From: Paenibacillus sp. URB8-2
Lineage (GTDB): Bacteria > Bacillota > Bacilli > Paenibacillales > Paenibacillaceae
Assembly: GCF_013393385.1 (NCBI RefSeq)
Contig: NZ_AP023239.1
Location: forward strand, 3,224,001 to 3,288,000
Direction of reading: 5' to 3'
Length of the DNA: 64,000 bases
Positions 8,287 through 17,098 of this stretch are shown here, in pieces. Position numbers and translations under genes: made by a program. Every line of letters starts with the position of its first letter. Position 1 is the first letter of the stretch. Below the pieces are notes generated by a model, which was not told the origin of the DNA, did no database searches, and saw only the letters and a program-made list of their open reading frames with translations.

Positions 8287-9618
8287 TTACACCTCCATAA
8301 CCAGCAGCTCGGGATTGGCGAGCAGCGATTTAATGTAGTTCATAAAGTTCTGCGCGGTTGCGCCGTCAATCAGACGATGGTCGAAGCTGAGTGAAAGGGC
8401 CATTACCGGAGCGGCCACAATCTCGCCGTTCTTCACGACCGGCTTCTCGCTGATGCGGCCCGTACCGAGAATAGCCACTTCAGGATAGTTAATGATCGGA
8501 GTAAAGAACATGCCGCCGGCGGAACCGATGTTCGTAATCGAAATCGTGCTGCCCTTCATTTCATTCGGGCTCAGCTTGCCTTCGCGTCCGCGGGCTGCCA
8601 GATCGCTGATCGCCGATGCGATCATCCAGATGCTCTTGCGGTCGGCATCCTTAATTACCGGAACGATCAGGCCGTTGTCCGTATCAGTGGCGATACCGAT
8701 GTTATAGTATTTCTTGTACACAATTTCATTCGCTTCTTCGTCAATGGTTGCATTGAGAGCCGGGAACTGACGGGAAGCCGCCACAAGCGCTTTGACGATG
8801 AACGGAAGGTAGGTTACCTTCACGCCCTTCTTCTCGGCGACAGGCTTCATTCGTGTACGGAAAGCGACCAGTTCGGTTACATCTACTTCGTCCATAATCG
8901 TCACGTGCGGAGCAGTATAAGCCGATTTTACCATGGCGTTCGCAATCGCTTTGCGGATGCCCTTGAACGGTACGCGCTCTTCTTCGAGGCTGACATTGCC
9001 CGAAGCCGCCGCTGCCGGAGCCGCAGATTTTTCTTCCGGTGCCGCTTCGGAAGCCGCTGCAGCTGCCGGAGCCGCAGCCTGCCCGCCGCTCAGGAAGGCT
9101 TCCACGTCTTCACGGGTGATTTTGCCGTTTTTACCGCTGCCGTTCACCTTGGAAATATCCACGCTGTTGTCGCGGGCGAATTTGCGCACGCTAGGCGTAG
9201 CCAGAACGTCGCGGTCCGGTGCCGGAACGGCTTCCGCGCCGCCTGCTTCGCCGGCTTTGGCGTCCGCAGGACTGGCTGCCGCCGGAGACGAAGCCGTGTC
9301 CGCGCTGCCTTTTGCCGAATCGGCTTCCTGCGCTCCCTGCTCCTCGGCGTGGCCACCTTCCTGCTCGGGAATATCTCCTTCCGCGTCGATTACCGCCACG
9401 GTTTGGCCTACGCGAAATACTTCGCCATCCTTGGCGAGCACTTCCAGAACGGTTCCGTTGACGGGACAAGGAACCTCGACGACCGCCTTGTCGTTCTGTA
9501 CTTCCATAATGATGTCTTCATCGGTTACTTTATCCCCGGCCTTAATATGCATCTTGATGATTTCGCCTTCGTGCAGGCCTTCGCCCAGTTCGGGGAACGG
9601 GTAATTAAATTTTGCCAC
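8287..9618 (-). CDS. pdhC: Dihydrolipoamide acetyltransferase (E2) of pyruvate dehydrogenase
   Basis: Core of the pyruvate dehydrogenase complex; transfers acetyl groups from lipoamide to coenzyme A. One N-terminal lipoyl domain with the lipoylated lysine in VQNDKAVVEVP (residue about 44), an Ala/Glu/Gly-rich flexible linker, a peripheral subunit-binding domain (ATPSVRKFARDNSVDIS, about 140-178), a second Ala-rich linker, and the catalytic domain ending with the DHRLIDGA histidine motif. 443 residues. Starts with GTG, with GGAGG 9 bases upstream. Third gene of the pdh operon. Confidence 0.96.
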   Translation of the reverse strand: MAKFNYPFPELGEGLHEGEIIKMHIKAGDKVTDEDIIMEVQNDKAVVEVPCPVNGTVLEVLAKDGEVFRVGQTVAVIDAEGDIPEQEGGHAEEQGAQEADSAKGSADTASSPAAASPADAKAGEAGGAEAVPAPDRDVLATPSVRKFARDNSVDISKVNGSGKNGKITREDVEAFLSGGQAAAPAAAAASEAAPEEKSAAPAAAASGNVSLEEERVPFKGIRKAIANAMVKSAYTAPHVTIMDEVDVTELVAFRTRMKPVAEKKGVKVTYLPFIVKALVAASRQFPALNATIDEEANEIVYKKYYNIGIATDTDNGLIVPVIKDADRKSIWMIASAISDLAARGREGKLSPNEMKGSTISITNIGSAGGMFFTPIINYPEVAILGTGRISEKPVVKNGEIVAAPVMALSLSFDHRLIDGATAQNFMNYIKSLLANPELLVMEV

Positions 9619-9697
9619 GATCGAAAACCTCCTCTTTCAAGTGTCTGGATTTAAACAAAACGCCCGTGTCTTGTGCCCGTGTCTTGTGTAAGTAGGA

Positions 9698-10675
9698 TTA
9701 AAATTCCAAAACTTTCTTCACGCCGGCGATAATGCGGGCGGGATTTGGCAGCCAGGTATCTTCGATTTGGGCAAACGGATATACCGTATCCGGCCCTGCA
9801 ATCCGCAGAACGGGAGCTTCGAGATGAAGAATGGCCTTTTCATTGATTTGCGCAATGACTTCGGCGGCAACGCCTGCGCTCTTTTGGGCTTCCTGCACCA
9901 CAATGGCGCGGTTCGTTTTCTTCACGGATTCCACAATCGTGTCGATGTCAATCGGGCTGACCGTGCGCAGGTCGATAATCTCGGCCTTGATGCCGCTCTT
10001 TTCAAGCTCGTCGGCCGCCTTGGTGGCGGTATGTACCATCAGGCCGTAAGCGATGATCGTTACATCGGAACCTTCACGAACGACGTTGGCTTTGCCGATC
10101 TCGACCGTATAATCCTCTTCCGGCACTTCCGCTCGGAACGCATGGTACAAGTTCAGGTGCTCCATGAAAAATACCGGATCATTGTCGCGGATAGCCGCAA
10201 TCAAAAGGCCTTTCGCATCATATGGATTGGATGGAATGACGACCTTGATGCCGGGGCTTTGGGCGATAAGTCCTTCCAGGGAGTCGGTATGCAGCTCGGC
10301 CGCTTTGACGCCGCCGCCAAACGGCGTGCGGAACACGACAGGAGACGTATATTTGCCGCCGGTGCGGTAGCGCAGACGGGCTGCCTGAATAACCATTTGG
10401 TCCAGTGCTTCAAAGATAAAGCCGACGAACTGGATCTCGGCAATCGGCCGGAAACCTTGAACGCCAAGGCCCACGGCAAGACCGCCGATAGCGGATTCCG
10501 CCAGCGGTGTATCAAATACGCGATCTTCGCCGAATTCCTTCTGAAGTCCCTCCGTCGCCCGGAACACGCCGCCGACATGGCCGACGTCTTCGCCGAAGAT
10601 CAGGACGTTCGGATCGCGTTTTAATTCGACGCGCATCGCGTCGCGAATCGCTTCTTTCATATTCATTTGTGCCAT
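9698..10675 (-). CDS. pdhB: Pyruvate dehydrogenase E1 component, beta subunit
   Basis: Forms with PdhA the thiamine diphosphate-dependent E1 that decarboxylates pyruvate and acetylates lipoyl groups of E2. Transketolase-like pyrimidine-binding domain ([45 protein letters not shown]), then the transketolase C-terminal domain ([15 protein letters not shown]). 325 residues, normal for Gram-positive E1 beta. Located 15 bases after pdhA. Confidence 0.96.
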   Translation of the reverse strand: MAQMNMKEAIRDAMRVELKRDPNVLIFGEDVGHVGGVFRATEGLQKEFGEDRVFDTPLAESAIGGLAVGLGVQGFRPIAEIQFVGFIFEALDQMVIQAARLRYRTGGKYTSPVVFRTPFGGGVKAAELHTDSLEGLIAQSPGIKVVIPSNPYDAKGLLIAAIRDNDPVFFMEHLNLYHAFRAEVPEEDYTVEIGKANVVREGSDVTIIAYGLMVHTATKAADELEKSGIKAEIIDLRTVSPIDIDTIVESVKKTNRAIVVQEAQKSAGVAAEVIAQINEKAILHLEAPVLRIAGPDTVYPFAQIEDTWLPNPARIIAGVKKVLEF

Positions 10676-10690
10676 AGCCAGAACTCCTCC

Positions 10691-11758
10691 TTATTCAAAA
10701 TCCGCTTTTTGCGCTTCAAGATCCTTCGGCGTCGTTTCGAACATGCTGTCGATCAGGCCGGAGATCGTCATTTTTTCGGTTTTTTCCGCAATCTTGATTT
10801 CTTCGTTCACTTTCGCTTTCGCCTCATCCTTCACGCGCTGTGTGTCTTCATCGCTCCACAAGCCTTTCGACTCCAAATACTTGACCACGCGGGCGATCGG
10901 GTCTTTCTCATTCCATTGACCCTCTTCCTCTTTCGTGCGGTATTTGCTGGCGTCATCGGACAGGGAATGCGGACGGAACCGATACGTAACGGCTTCGATC
11001 AAGGTAGGTCCCTCTCCGTTACGGGCGCGCTCAGCGGCTTCCTTAACCGCTTGAATGACTGCAAAAATATCCATTCCGTCGACTTTCACACCGGTAATGC
11101 CCGCTGCAACCGCTTTATGGGCGATCGACTTGGCCGCAGTTTGCTTCGCGAACGGGGTCGTGATGGCGTAGCCGTTATTTTGAACAAAGAAAATAACCGG
11201 CAGCTTGAAACGGCCCGCAAAGTTAAGACCTTCGTAGAAATCGCCTTCGGAGGAACCTCCGTCACCGGTGTAGGTAATGGCGACATTCTTCTGATTCTTC
11301 AATTTAAAGCCCATTGCGATGCCGACGGCATGCAGAATTTGGGCGCCGATAATGATTTGCGGAGGCAGCACGCTTACATCCTCGGGGATTTCACCGCCGT
11401 GCTGGTGGCCGCGGGAATACAGAAACGCCTGGTGAAGAGGCAGGCCGTGCCAGACCAGCTGTGGAATGTCGCGGTAGCCCGGGCACACGAAGTCTTCCTT
11501 CTCAAGTGCAAATTCGCTGCCGACCATTGTCGCTTCCTGTCCGGAAGTCGGCGCGTAGAATCCAAGACGGCCTTGGCGGCCAAGGTTAACCGCACGGTCA
11601 TCCCATGTACGGGTGAAAATCATGCGGTAAGCAATTTCTTTTAATTGATCATCAGTAAGCGCAGGCATTTTGTCCTTGTTGATCACTTCTCCAGCCGGAG
11701 AAAGAACCGTAAGAGCCTCCACGTCCTCTGTATAAACCTCATAAGGAACTTTACTCAT
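10691..11758 (-). CDS. pdhA: Pyruvate dehydrogenase E1 component, alpha subunit
   Basis: Thiamine diphosphate-binding subunit of E1. Contains the ThDP motif GDGGSSEGDFYEGLNFAG...NNGY and the phosphorylation-loop region YRFRPHSLSDD. I use ATG 11758, 6 bases after GAGGTGA; an in-frame GTG at 11767 overlaps that ribosome binding site. 355 residues. First gene of the pdhABCD operon, which has a near-consensus vegetative promoter upstream. Confidence 0.96.
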   Translation of the reverse strand: MSKVPYEVYTEDVEALTVLSPAGEVINKDKMPALTDDQLKEIAYRMIFTRTWDDRAVNLGRQGRLGFYAPTSGQEATMVGSEFALEKEDFVCPGYRDIPQLVWHGLPLHQAFLYSRGHQHGGEIPEDVSVLPPQIIIGAQILHAVGIAMGFKLKNQKNVAITYTGDGGSSEGDFYEGLNFAGRFKLPVIFFVQNNGYAITTPFAKQTAAKSIAHKAVAAGITGVKVDGMDIFAVIQAVKEAAERARNGEGPTLIEAVTYRFRPHSLSDDASKYRTKEEEGQWNEKDPIARVVKYLESKGLWSDEDTQRVKDEAKAKVNEEIKIAEKTEKMTISGLIDSMFETTPKDLEAQKADFE

Positions 11759-11823
11759 TATCTTCACCTCAGTAAAAAAATTTGAATAACAATTTGAATA
11801 TTGGCTGCCACTGTTATAGAATT

Positions 11824-11853
11824 ATTATACACCTGTTTCGTCAATTTCGTCAA
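11824..11853 (-). promoter_or_regulatory. pdh operon promoter
   Basis: TTGACG (11853-11848), 18 bases, TATAAT (11829-11824) on the minus strand, about 65 bases before pdhA. The spacer repeats the -35 sequence: TTGACGAAA occurs twice, 9 bases apart, which could be part of an operator. Confidence 0.8.
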
Positions 11854-12025
11854 AGATATACGCATTTAATTTATAGCAGCGTATACTTTGTATGTATAAC
11901 AGTCTAAATTTTTTCATATAACAGTTTTGGTGTTTTTCAAAATGTAAATGATTTTTGCCACAATGTCCATTTTAACTCATTGCCGGAAGCATTGCAAAAT
12001 CCGACAAGAAAGGCGGCCGACAGCC

Positions 12026-12757
12026 ATGAATGATTCTGTTTTTCTGAAACGTACAATTGTAAAACATACCCTGTGGAGCGATAGTCTTGGGGAGGACCGC
12101 AAGCTGCGGGTTTACCTTCCTCCTGGTTATAACGAGCTTCTCAGCTATCCTGTGGTCTATTGCCAGGACGGTGAGGAGTTCTTCAACTTTGGGCGTATCG
12201 CGACCATAGCTGGCAGGCTGATTCTCGAAGAAGGCGCCGAACCGTTCATTATTGTGGGGGTAGAAGTGAACGTTGCCGTCCGAACCCAGGAATATGCGCC
12301 TTTCGGCACCCGGTTCGATCAGTACCTGACATGCTTTGCCGAAGAAATTATCCCCTACATTGAGCAAAATTATCCGGCTCGCCGCACACCGTCCGAACGG
12401 ATCATTGCCGGAGACTCGCTTGGGGGAAGCGTTTCGCTGCATCTTGCCCTCCGCTATCCTGATCTGTTCACCCGCGTGCTCAGTCTTTCCGGCGCATTCT
12501 ACCCCCTTACTCTGGAATGGATTGAGGATGAGACCGATCTTTCCCGGCTGGAGATCAACATGGTCGTTGGGCTGCAGGAAAGGGATTACCAGACCGACAC
12601 GGGTATTTACGACTTCGTTCAATTAAACCGTGATGCCAAGAAGCTGCTGGAAGAGCGAGGCGCCAAAGTGGATTACCGGGAAAAAGAAGGACGCCATATA
12701 TGGGGCTTTTGGCAAAAGGAACTTCCCGAATCGCTCCTCTATTTCTTAAACGCTTGA
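12026..12757 (+). CDS. Putative esterase, alpha/beta hydrolase (Fes/YbbA type)
   Basis: One of the few plus-strand genes. Alpha/beta hydrolase of the esterase family that includes enterochelin-esterase-like proteins. LRVYLPPGYNE and YPVVYCQDG at the N-terminus are typical; the nucleophile serine is in IAGDSLGGSVSLH (G-x-S-x-G), and a C-terminal histidine in GRHIWGFWQ probably completes the triad. No signal peptide, so cytoplasmic. Start ATG 12026 chosen for AAGGCGG about 9 bases upstream; 243 residues. Substrate unknown: siderophore, acyl or carbohydrate ester are all possible. Divergent from pdhA, convergent with the phosphatase gene that follows. Confidence 0.8.
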   Translation: MNDSVFLKRTIVKHTLWSDSLGEDRKLRVYLPPGYNELLSYPVVYCQDGEEFFNFGRIATIAGRLILEEGAEPFIIVGVEVNVAVRTQEYAPFGTRFDQYLTCFAEEIIPYIEQNYPARRTPSERIIAGDSLGGSVSLHLALRYPDLFTRVLSLSGAFYPLTLEWIEDETDLSRLEINMVVGLQERDYQTDTGIYDFVQLNRDAKKLLEERGAKVDYREKEGRHIWGFWQKELPESLLYFLNA

Positions 12758-12828
12758 ACCGGGCTTGAACGCCCAAAATGGTGAACAATCTCTTACAAAT
12801 GCGACTCACGGCCTATGATTGCGCTTAC

Positions 12829-12866
12829 AAAAGAGGGGGAAAGAAAGAGAACCGCAGCCCTCTTTT
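12829..12866. terminator. Bidirectional terminator
   Basis: AAAAGAGGG (12829-12837) pairs with CCCTCTTTT (12858-12866), with T-rich tails in both directions. It sits between the convergent esterase and phosphatase genes. Confidence 0.8.
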
Positions 12867-12867
12867 T

Positions 12868-13338
12868 CTATTTTGACGCCAGGTCTTGTTTCAGCTTGTC
12901 CAGCAGAACCCCGCAGCCCGCATCGACCAGATCATAGACTTCCTCAAAATTCCCTGTAAAATAAGGGTCCGGCACTTCCTTATGCTCATCGTCCGGCAGC
13001 AAATCCATAAAGTACATAAGTTTCGCATCCTCGCCCCCGGGCAGTTTGCGCACATTGACTCCATTTGAGTTATCCATACAGATGATATAATCGAATTGGC
13101 CAAAGTCTTCGCCGCTTACTCTCCGCGCAGCCATGCCTTTATAACTGATTCCGTACTGGTCCAGCATACGCCTTGTTCCTTCGTGCGGCGGCTTTCCGAT
13201 ATGCCAGTCCCCGGTACCGGCTGAATCCACAGATATTTCTTGCCCAAGGCCTTCCTTAGCGATCTTGTCCCTAAGTACGGCTTCCGCCATTGGAGAGCGG
13301 CAAATATTCCCCAGGCACACAAACAGCACGTGCAGCAC
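12868..13338 (-). CDS. Low-molecular-weight protein-tyrosine phosphatase
   Basis: Cytosolic phosphatase of the arsenate reductase/LMW-PTP fold. P-loop with catalytic cysteine in FVCLGNICRSPMAEAV (C-x5-R) at residues 7-19 and the general-acid aspartate in PDPYF near the C-terminus. 156 residues, usual size (compare B. subtilis YfkJ/YwlE). Start is GTG 13338 with AGGGGGA upstream; the product therefore begins MLHVLFVC. Likely substrates are phosphotyrosine or phosphoarginine on proteins; the sequence does not decide. Convergent with the esterase gene. Confidence 0.9.
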   Translation of the reverse strand: MLHVLFVCLGNICRSPMAEAVLRDKIAKEGLGQEISVDSAGTGDWHIGKPPHEGTRRMLDQYGISYKGMAARRVSGEDFGQFDYIICMDNSNGVNVRKLPGGEDAKLMYFMDLLPDDEHKEVPDPYFTGNFEEVYDLVDAGCGVLLDKLKQDLASK

Positions 13339-13438
13339 AACTTTTCCCCCTTGTTAAATCGACATTTCCCGGTGCCTCAAATCCTTGTCCCGACTGCACT
13401 TAAAGGCACCTTCCCCATTTTAGCCCGGACAATGTTAA

Positions 13439-13467
13439 TTGTACAACATTTCATTGTGCTTTATACT
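13439..13467 (+). promoter_or_regulatory. Promoter of thiN
   Basis: TTGTAC (13439-13444), 17 bases, TATACT (13462-13467), 46 bases before the thiN start codon. Good match to the vegetative consensus. Confidence 0.65.
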
Positions 13468-13513
13468 AGGTCAGGATTACAAATGCTGCACCAAAACGGA
13501 AGGAGGACCCGCG

Positions 13514-14155
13514 ATGCCAGCACGCAGATGCGTTATTTTTGCCGGCGGAGAGCTATCCGAGCTGTACTTGAAGGAACTGGATAAAGAAGATTACATTATC
13601 GGCGCCGATCGCGGAGCGCTGTTTCTCATTAAACATGGCGTTATTCCCGATATTGCCGTGGGCGATTTCGACTCGATTACTCAGGAAGAGTTCAAGTTAA
13701 TAGAAGAACAATGCCCTAAGGTCATTGCCTGCGACCCCGTCGACAAGGATTTGACCGACAGCGAGCTTGCTCTGGATTTGGCAATAGAAACTCAACCGGA
13801 AGATATATTGCTCTTTGGCGTTACCGGTACCCGTATCGATCATACTCTCGCCTGCATCCAGATGATGGCCCGTGCGCTTCAGCGGCAGATCCGCTGCTCG
13901 GTGATGGATCTCAACAATTATGTTACGATTACCGGTTCCCACGCCCTTGTTCAGGAGCGCGGCTATACCTATGTATCTCTGCTGCCTGTTACTCCGGAAG
14001 TCACGGGGATTACGCTGCAGGGCTTTCAGTATCCATTATACGAAGCTACGCTTAAGCTGGGACAATCTCTGGGGATCAGCAACCGGCTGACCTCTCAGGC
14101 AGGAACCGTAACGATCCAGAGCGGTCTACTCCTGATTATTCAGAGCAAGGATTAA
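13514..14155 (+). CDS. thiN: Thiamine pyrophosphokinase
   Basis: Transfers pyrophosphate from ATP to thiamine, giving thiamine diphosphate, the cofactor of the nearby PdhAB. Motifs: IGADRGALFLIKHG, DIAVGDFDSIT, and KDLTDSELAL (acidic, Mg-ATP binding), GVTGTRIDHTL in the catalytic domain, and a C-terminal thiamine-binding domain with LTSQAGTVTIQSG. 213 residues, usual size for B. subtilis ThiN. Start ATG 13514 lies 7 bases after AGGAGG. Followed by a strong terminator, so monocistronic. The companion gene rpe/rsgA, which is upstream in Bacillus, is absent. Confidence 0.92.
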   Translation: MPARRCVIFAGGELSELYLKELDKEDYIIGADRGALFLIKHGVIPDIAVGDFDSITQEEFKLIEEQCPKVIACDPVDKDLTDSELALDLAIETQPEDILLFGVTGTRIDHTLACIQMMARALQRQIRCSVMDLNNYVTITGSHALVQERGYTYVSLLPVTPEVTGITLQGFQYPLYEATLKLGQSLGISNRLTSQAGTVTIQSGLLLIIQSKD

Positions 14156-14204
14156 TCGGAGTCTGATTAAATTAAGACATCTTTGTAACTTTGGTTTCAT
14201 TCTC

Positions 14205-14252
14205 AAAAAGGCGGATTCCCCTTTATTAACAAGGGTTTATCCGTCTTTTTTT
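14205..14252 (+). terminator. thiN terminator
   Basis: AAAAAGGCGGAT pairs with ATCCGTCTTTTT, with an inner CCC/GGG pairing, followed by TTTTTTT. Confidence 0.85.
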
Positions 14253-14442
14253 GTACCGGGTGACCTGTAAAAATTAATTTATTGTAACTTTTAATGTACT
14301 TTTAATAAAACGCATACACTCCTTGTCCGCCAAGTGTTTGAGCGTTTCCCGCCAAATTTTAGGGTGTTTCAGACCTGTTATACTACGTTCATGCCAGGAC
14401 AACAACTGGACAAATATCTTACATCTTTGGAGGTTCTACAAC

Positions 14443-14946
14443 ATGAGAAAAACCACTTTCATTCATAAAGCACTGGTTGTCGGAGTATGTACTGCTATCG
14501 GCTTTGGCGGAATCATGGCAAGCGGCGAAGCGACACCGACCGCACAAGCGGCCTCGGTATCGACAACGGGCTCGAAAATTGTAAGCTTGGGCAAACATTT
14601 TTTGGGAAGACCTTATAAATTCGGTGCTTCCACATCGACAACTCGCAACTTCGACTGTTCTTCCTTTACCAAATATATTTTCAAAAAATACGGCGTAAAT
14701 CTGCCACGCACTTCGGTTGCGCAATCCAAAGTGGGCAGAGCGGTATCTAAAGCCAACCTGCGTGTGGGCGATCTCGTATTCTTCTCCAGCGGCGCCCGCG
14801 CCAACGGCCGAAACGTAACCCATGTGGCAGTCTATGCCGGAGGCGGAAAAATCCTGCATACGTACGGCTCTCCGGGTGTTACGATTTCGAACCTGAACTC
14901 TGGTAACTGGAAAAGAACGTATCTGAAAGCACGCCGCGTTCTGTAA
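14443..14946 (+). CDS. NlpC/P60 family cell wall hydrolase, secreted
   Basis: Predicted secreted gamma-D-glutamyl-diamino acid endopeptidase acting on peptidoglycan stem peptides. N-terminal signal peptide (MRKTTFIHKALVVGVC..., cleavage likely after AQAAS near residue 32). The remainder is a single NlpC/P60 domain: catalytic cysteine in RNFDCSSFTKYIF, catalytic histidine in VTHVAVYAG, and a third polar residue near ILHTYGS. No LysM or SH3 domain, so a minimal enzyme of 167 residues. Start ATG 14443 with TTTGGAGG 9 bases upstream; an in-frame ATG at 14323 lacks that site. Confidence 0.92.
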   Translation: MRKTTFIHKALVVGVCTAIGFGGIMASGEATPTAQAASVSTTGSKIVSLGKHFLGRPYKFGASTSTTRNFDCSSFTKYIFKKYGVNLPRTSVAQSKVGRAVSKANLRVGDLVFFSSGARANGRNVTHVAVYAGGGKILHTYGSPGVTISNLNSGNWKRTYLKARRVL

Positions 14947-14979
14947 TTTTTCTAGGCATCGGTTATTTACATTCCGAGC

Positions 14980-15723
14980 TTATGCATATGGCGCCATTTC
15001 TGGCGCCTTGACTACATAACCCGCGCCACGCACCGTGTGAATCAGCTTCTCACGGTAGCCTTTGTCCACCTTTAATCTCAGATGGCGGATGTACACATCC
15101 ACCACATTGGTGCCAGCCTGAAAATGGTATCCCCATACATGACGCAAAATGTCATCGCGGGAACAAATCTCGCTGCGGTTCGCGGACAAATAATACAGCA
15201 GCGCGAATTCTTTGGGTGTAAGTTTCAGATCCCGGCCATCGCGGACAGCCCGCCTTTGGGACGGCTCCAGAACAAGGCCGTTGATCTTCAGCTTGCCGCC
15301 GGCGTGCCGACGGTGCGTCAGCGTCAGCAGATTCTCGATTCTGCATTTCAGCTCGCCGGCGTGAAGCGGATGAGTCATATAATCGTTGGCTCCCGCCTTG
15401 AAGGCGGATTCTGCCGAATCTCCGCCCTGTACGGCGGAAATAGCCAGAACCGGAAAGCTTTTACCGTTCTCCCGGGCTTCTGCCACCGCCTCCCAGCCTT
15501 CCCAAGGTTCGCCGCCCGGAATCTCCGCTACGAGCATAGCGGTGTCGTGCTGCGACAGGCCGTTCCGCAGGCTCTTTATATCCATGCTTTCCACAACCGT
15601 CAGGCCGGTCTCCCGGAGTATGCGGCCGATTGCGTCCCACCCTTTCCCCGGCTCTTCAAGACCGTTATGTAGAAGCCGGTCCTCCTTCCCTTCAGGGAAG
15701 AACCAAATTATAATCTCATCCAC
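14980..15723 (-). CDS. OmpR/PhoB-type response regulator with a degenerate receiver
   Basis: DNA-binding transcription factor. The C-terminal winged helix (about residues 130-240) is well conserved: LKLTPKEFALLYYL, ICSRDDILRHVWG, and NVVDVYIRHLRLKVD. The N-terminal domain resembles a receiver, but the phosphoacceptor position (usually DLMLPG) reads VAEIPGGEP with no aspartate, the usual acidic pair at the N-terminus is missing, and the conserved lysine-proline near the end reads HPLHAGEL. Phosphorylation by a histidine kinase is therefore unlikely, and no kinase gene is adjacent. GTG 15723 is chosen as start (GGGGGAT upstream); 247 residues. Target genes unknown. Confidence 0.85.
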   Translation of the reverse strand: MDEIIIWFFPEGKEDRLLHNGLEEPGKGWDAIGRILRETGLTVVESMDIKSLRNGLSQHDTAMLVAEIPGGEPWEGWEAVAEARENGKSFPVLAISAVQGGDSAESAFKAGANDYMTHPLHAGELKCRIENLLTLTHRRHAGGKLKINGLVLEPSQRRAVRDGRDLKLTPKEFALLYYLSANRSEICSRDDILRHVWGYHFQAGTNVVDVYIRHLRLKVDKGYREKLIHTVRGAGYVVKAPEMAPYA

Positions 15724-15792
15724 GGAAATCCCCCATATCCGCCGTCTGCGCAAGCAGTGTTACCGGCGCTGCATATGTGGTCTAGAGTTCCC

Positions 15793-15828
15793 TAAAATAA
15801 AACGGCCATTCCATAGCGGATGGCCGTT
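15793..15828 (-). terminator. Terminator of the ThiF/MoeB-like gene
   Basis: AACGGCCAT pairs with ATGGCCGTT, followed on the minus strand by TTATTTTAGGG. About 35 bases after the stop codon at 15863. Confidence 0.8.
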
Positions 15829-15862
15829 GTGCTTGAAATATCAGAAAGTATAAACTGCGCAC

Positions 15863-16933
15863 TTATCCAAAATAACGATGATAGACGCTCCTCGCCGCCG
15901 ATATGTCGTTCGTCCCGTGCACAAGGGCCCTGCCGTCCGCAAACACGACGACACGGTAATCTCCATCATTAAAGGAGACGAGATAAGGATTACTCTCGAC
16001 CTTGCCCAGTCCCAGTCTGGACAGCCTGCCCGCAGTTTCAGGAAGCGATAACGAGCTGCGGACCGCCGGACGGATCTGCACTGTGTTCCGCCCGCATAGC
16101 ACATCGCTGCGCTCTGTGTTCGCCGCGGTCAGATACGGATACACCGGATCTTTGCCGCATGAAGGGCAGTGCTCCTTGCGGGCGGCGCTTACGCCGATTT
16201 CCTGGTACTCGTTGCGCCAGATGTCAAACGTCATCAGCTTCCGGCGAAGCTGTTCCTTCTTCCCGCCAAGCAGCTTGAGCGCCTCAGCCGTAGCGTTCGA
16301 AGTCACCATCTGTACGGCTTGCGGCAGGATGCCCGCCGTGTCGCAGGTGTCGCCGCCCAGAGGGACGGTGCCAAGCAGACAGTTTAGACAGGGTGTTTCG
16401 CCCGGAATAAACGTATAGGTAACCCCATAGCTTGCCACGCAGGCGCCGTATATCCACGGAATGCCGTGCTTCTGCGCGATATCGTTGAGGATGAGCCGGG
16501 TATCGAAGTTATCCGTCCCATCCATAATGAGGTCGATGCCTGGTACCAGCGCCTCCAGCTCTTCCGCTCGTACGTCCATGATGTGGCTTTCAACCGCGAC
16601 TTCAGAATTGATTGCCTCCAGCCTCGCTTTTGCAGCAGCTGCTTTCGGTATACGGCGCTCGGCGTCCTCCTCCGTATAGAGCTGCTGGCGCTGCAGATTG
16701 CTCCATTCCACATAGTCGCGGTCGGCAATGACAACTCGTCCGACACCGCAGCGGACCAGCGTCTCGGCGATGCCGGTTCCCAAAGCTCCCGCTCCCACGA
16801 CAAGCACGCTCGATTGTCCAAGCCTGCGCTGGCCCTCCTCGCCGAACGGCCCAAACCTGACCTGACGCGAATATCGTCCGTCTCTTCCGGCGGCTGCGTA
16901 AGTCGTCTTCTCTATCTCCAGATCTTTCTCCAT
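15863..16933 (-). CDS. ThiF/MoeB/HesA-family adenylyltransferase
   Basis: E1-like enzyme that adenylates the C-terminus of a ubiquitin-like sulfur carrier (ThiS or MoaD). ATP-binding motif VGAGALGTGIAETLVRCGVG, catalytic arginine region DYVEWSNLQRQQLYTE, DGTDNFDTRLILND, and two zinc-binding Cys pairs (CLNC and CPSC). About 90 residues follow the zinc site; they contain no clear rhodanese active-site cysteine motif. ATG 16933 gives 356 residues and has GGAGGGGGA upstream. No thiS, moaD or other pathway gene is adjacent, so thiamine and molybdopterin roles cannot be separated. Confidence 0.87.
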   Translation of the reverse strand: MEKDLEIEKTTYAAAGRDGRYSRQVRFGPFGEEGQRRLGQSSVLVVGAGALGTGIAETLVRCGVGRVVIADRDYVEWSNLQRQQLYTEEDAERRIPKAAAAKARLEAINSEVAVESHIMDVRAEELEALVPGIDLIMDGTDNFDTRLILNDIAQKHGIPWIYGACVASYGVTYTFIPGETPCLNCLLGTVPLGGDTCDTAGILPQAVQMVTSNATAEALKLLGGKKEQLRRKLMTFDIWRNEYQEIGVSAARKEHCPSCGKDPVYPYLTAANTERSDVLCGRNTVQIRPAVRSSLSLPETAGRLSRLGLGKVESNPYLVSFNDGDYRVVVFADGRALVHGTNDISAARSVYHRYFG

Positions 16934-16951
16934 GCCGAAATCCCCCTCCAT

Positions 16952-16998
16952 ATTCAAAAGTCCGGGAATACGGCGCCTTTACCGCCGTCTCCCGGACT
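16952..16998 (-). terminator. Hairpin terminator between the ABC-F gene and the ThiF-like gene
   Basis: Perfect 9-bp stem AGTCCGGGA/TCCCGGACT with a 6-bp inner stem ACGGCG/CGCCGT, followed on the minus strand by TTTTGAATAT. It is just upstream of the ThiF-like ribosome binding site, so it ends the ABC-F transcript or acts as an attenuator. Confidence 0.65.
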
Positions 16999-17098
16999 TA
17001 TCTTTATATTTCTGGACCTGCACGATGTGCGCCCCCCGGGTGACCGGAGGCGTTGCTTGCGCTTATAAGCCATTATAAACGGCAAGCTCCGGTTCGCG

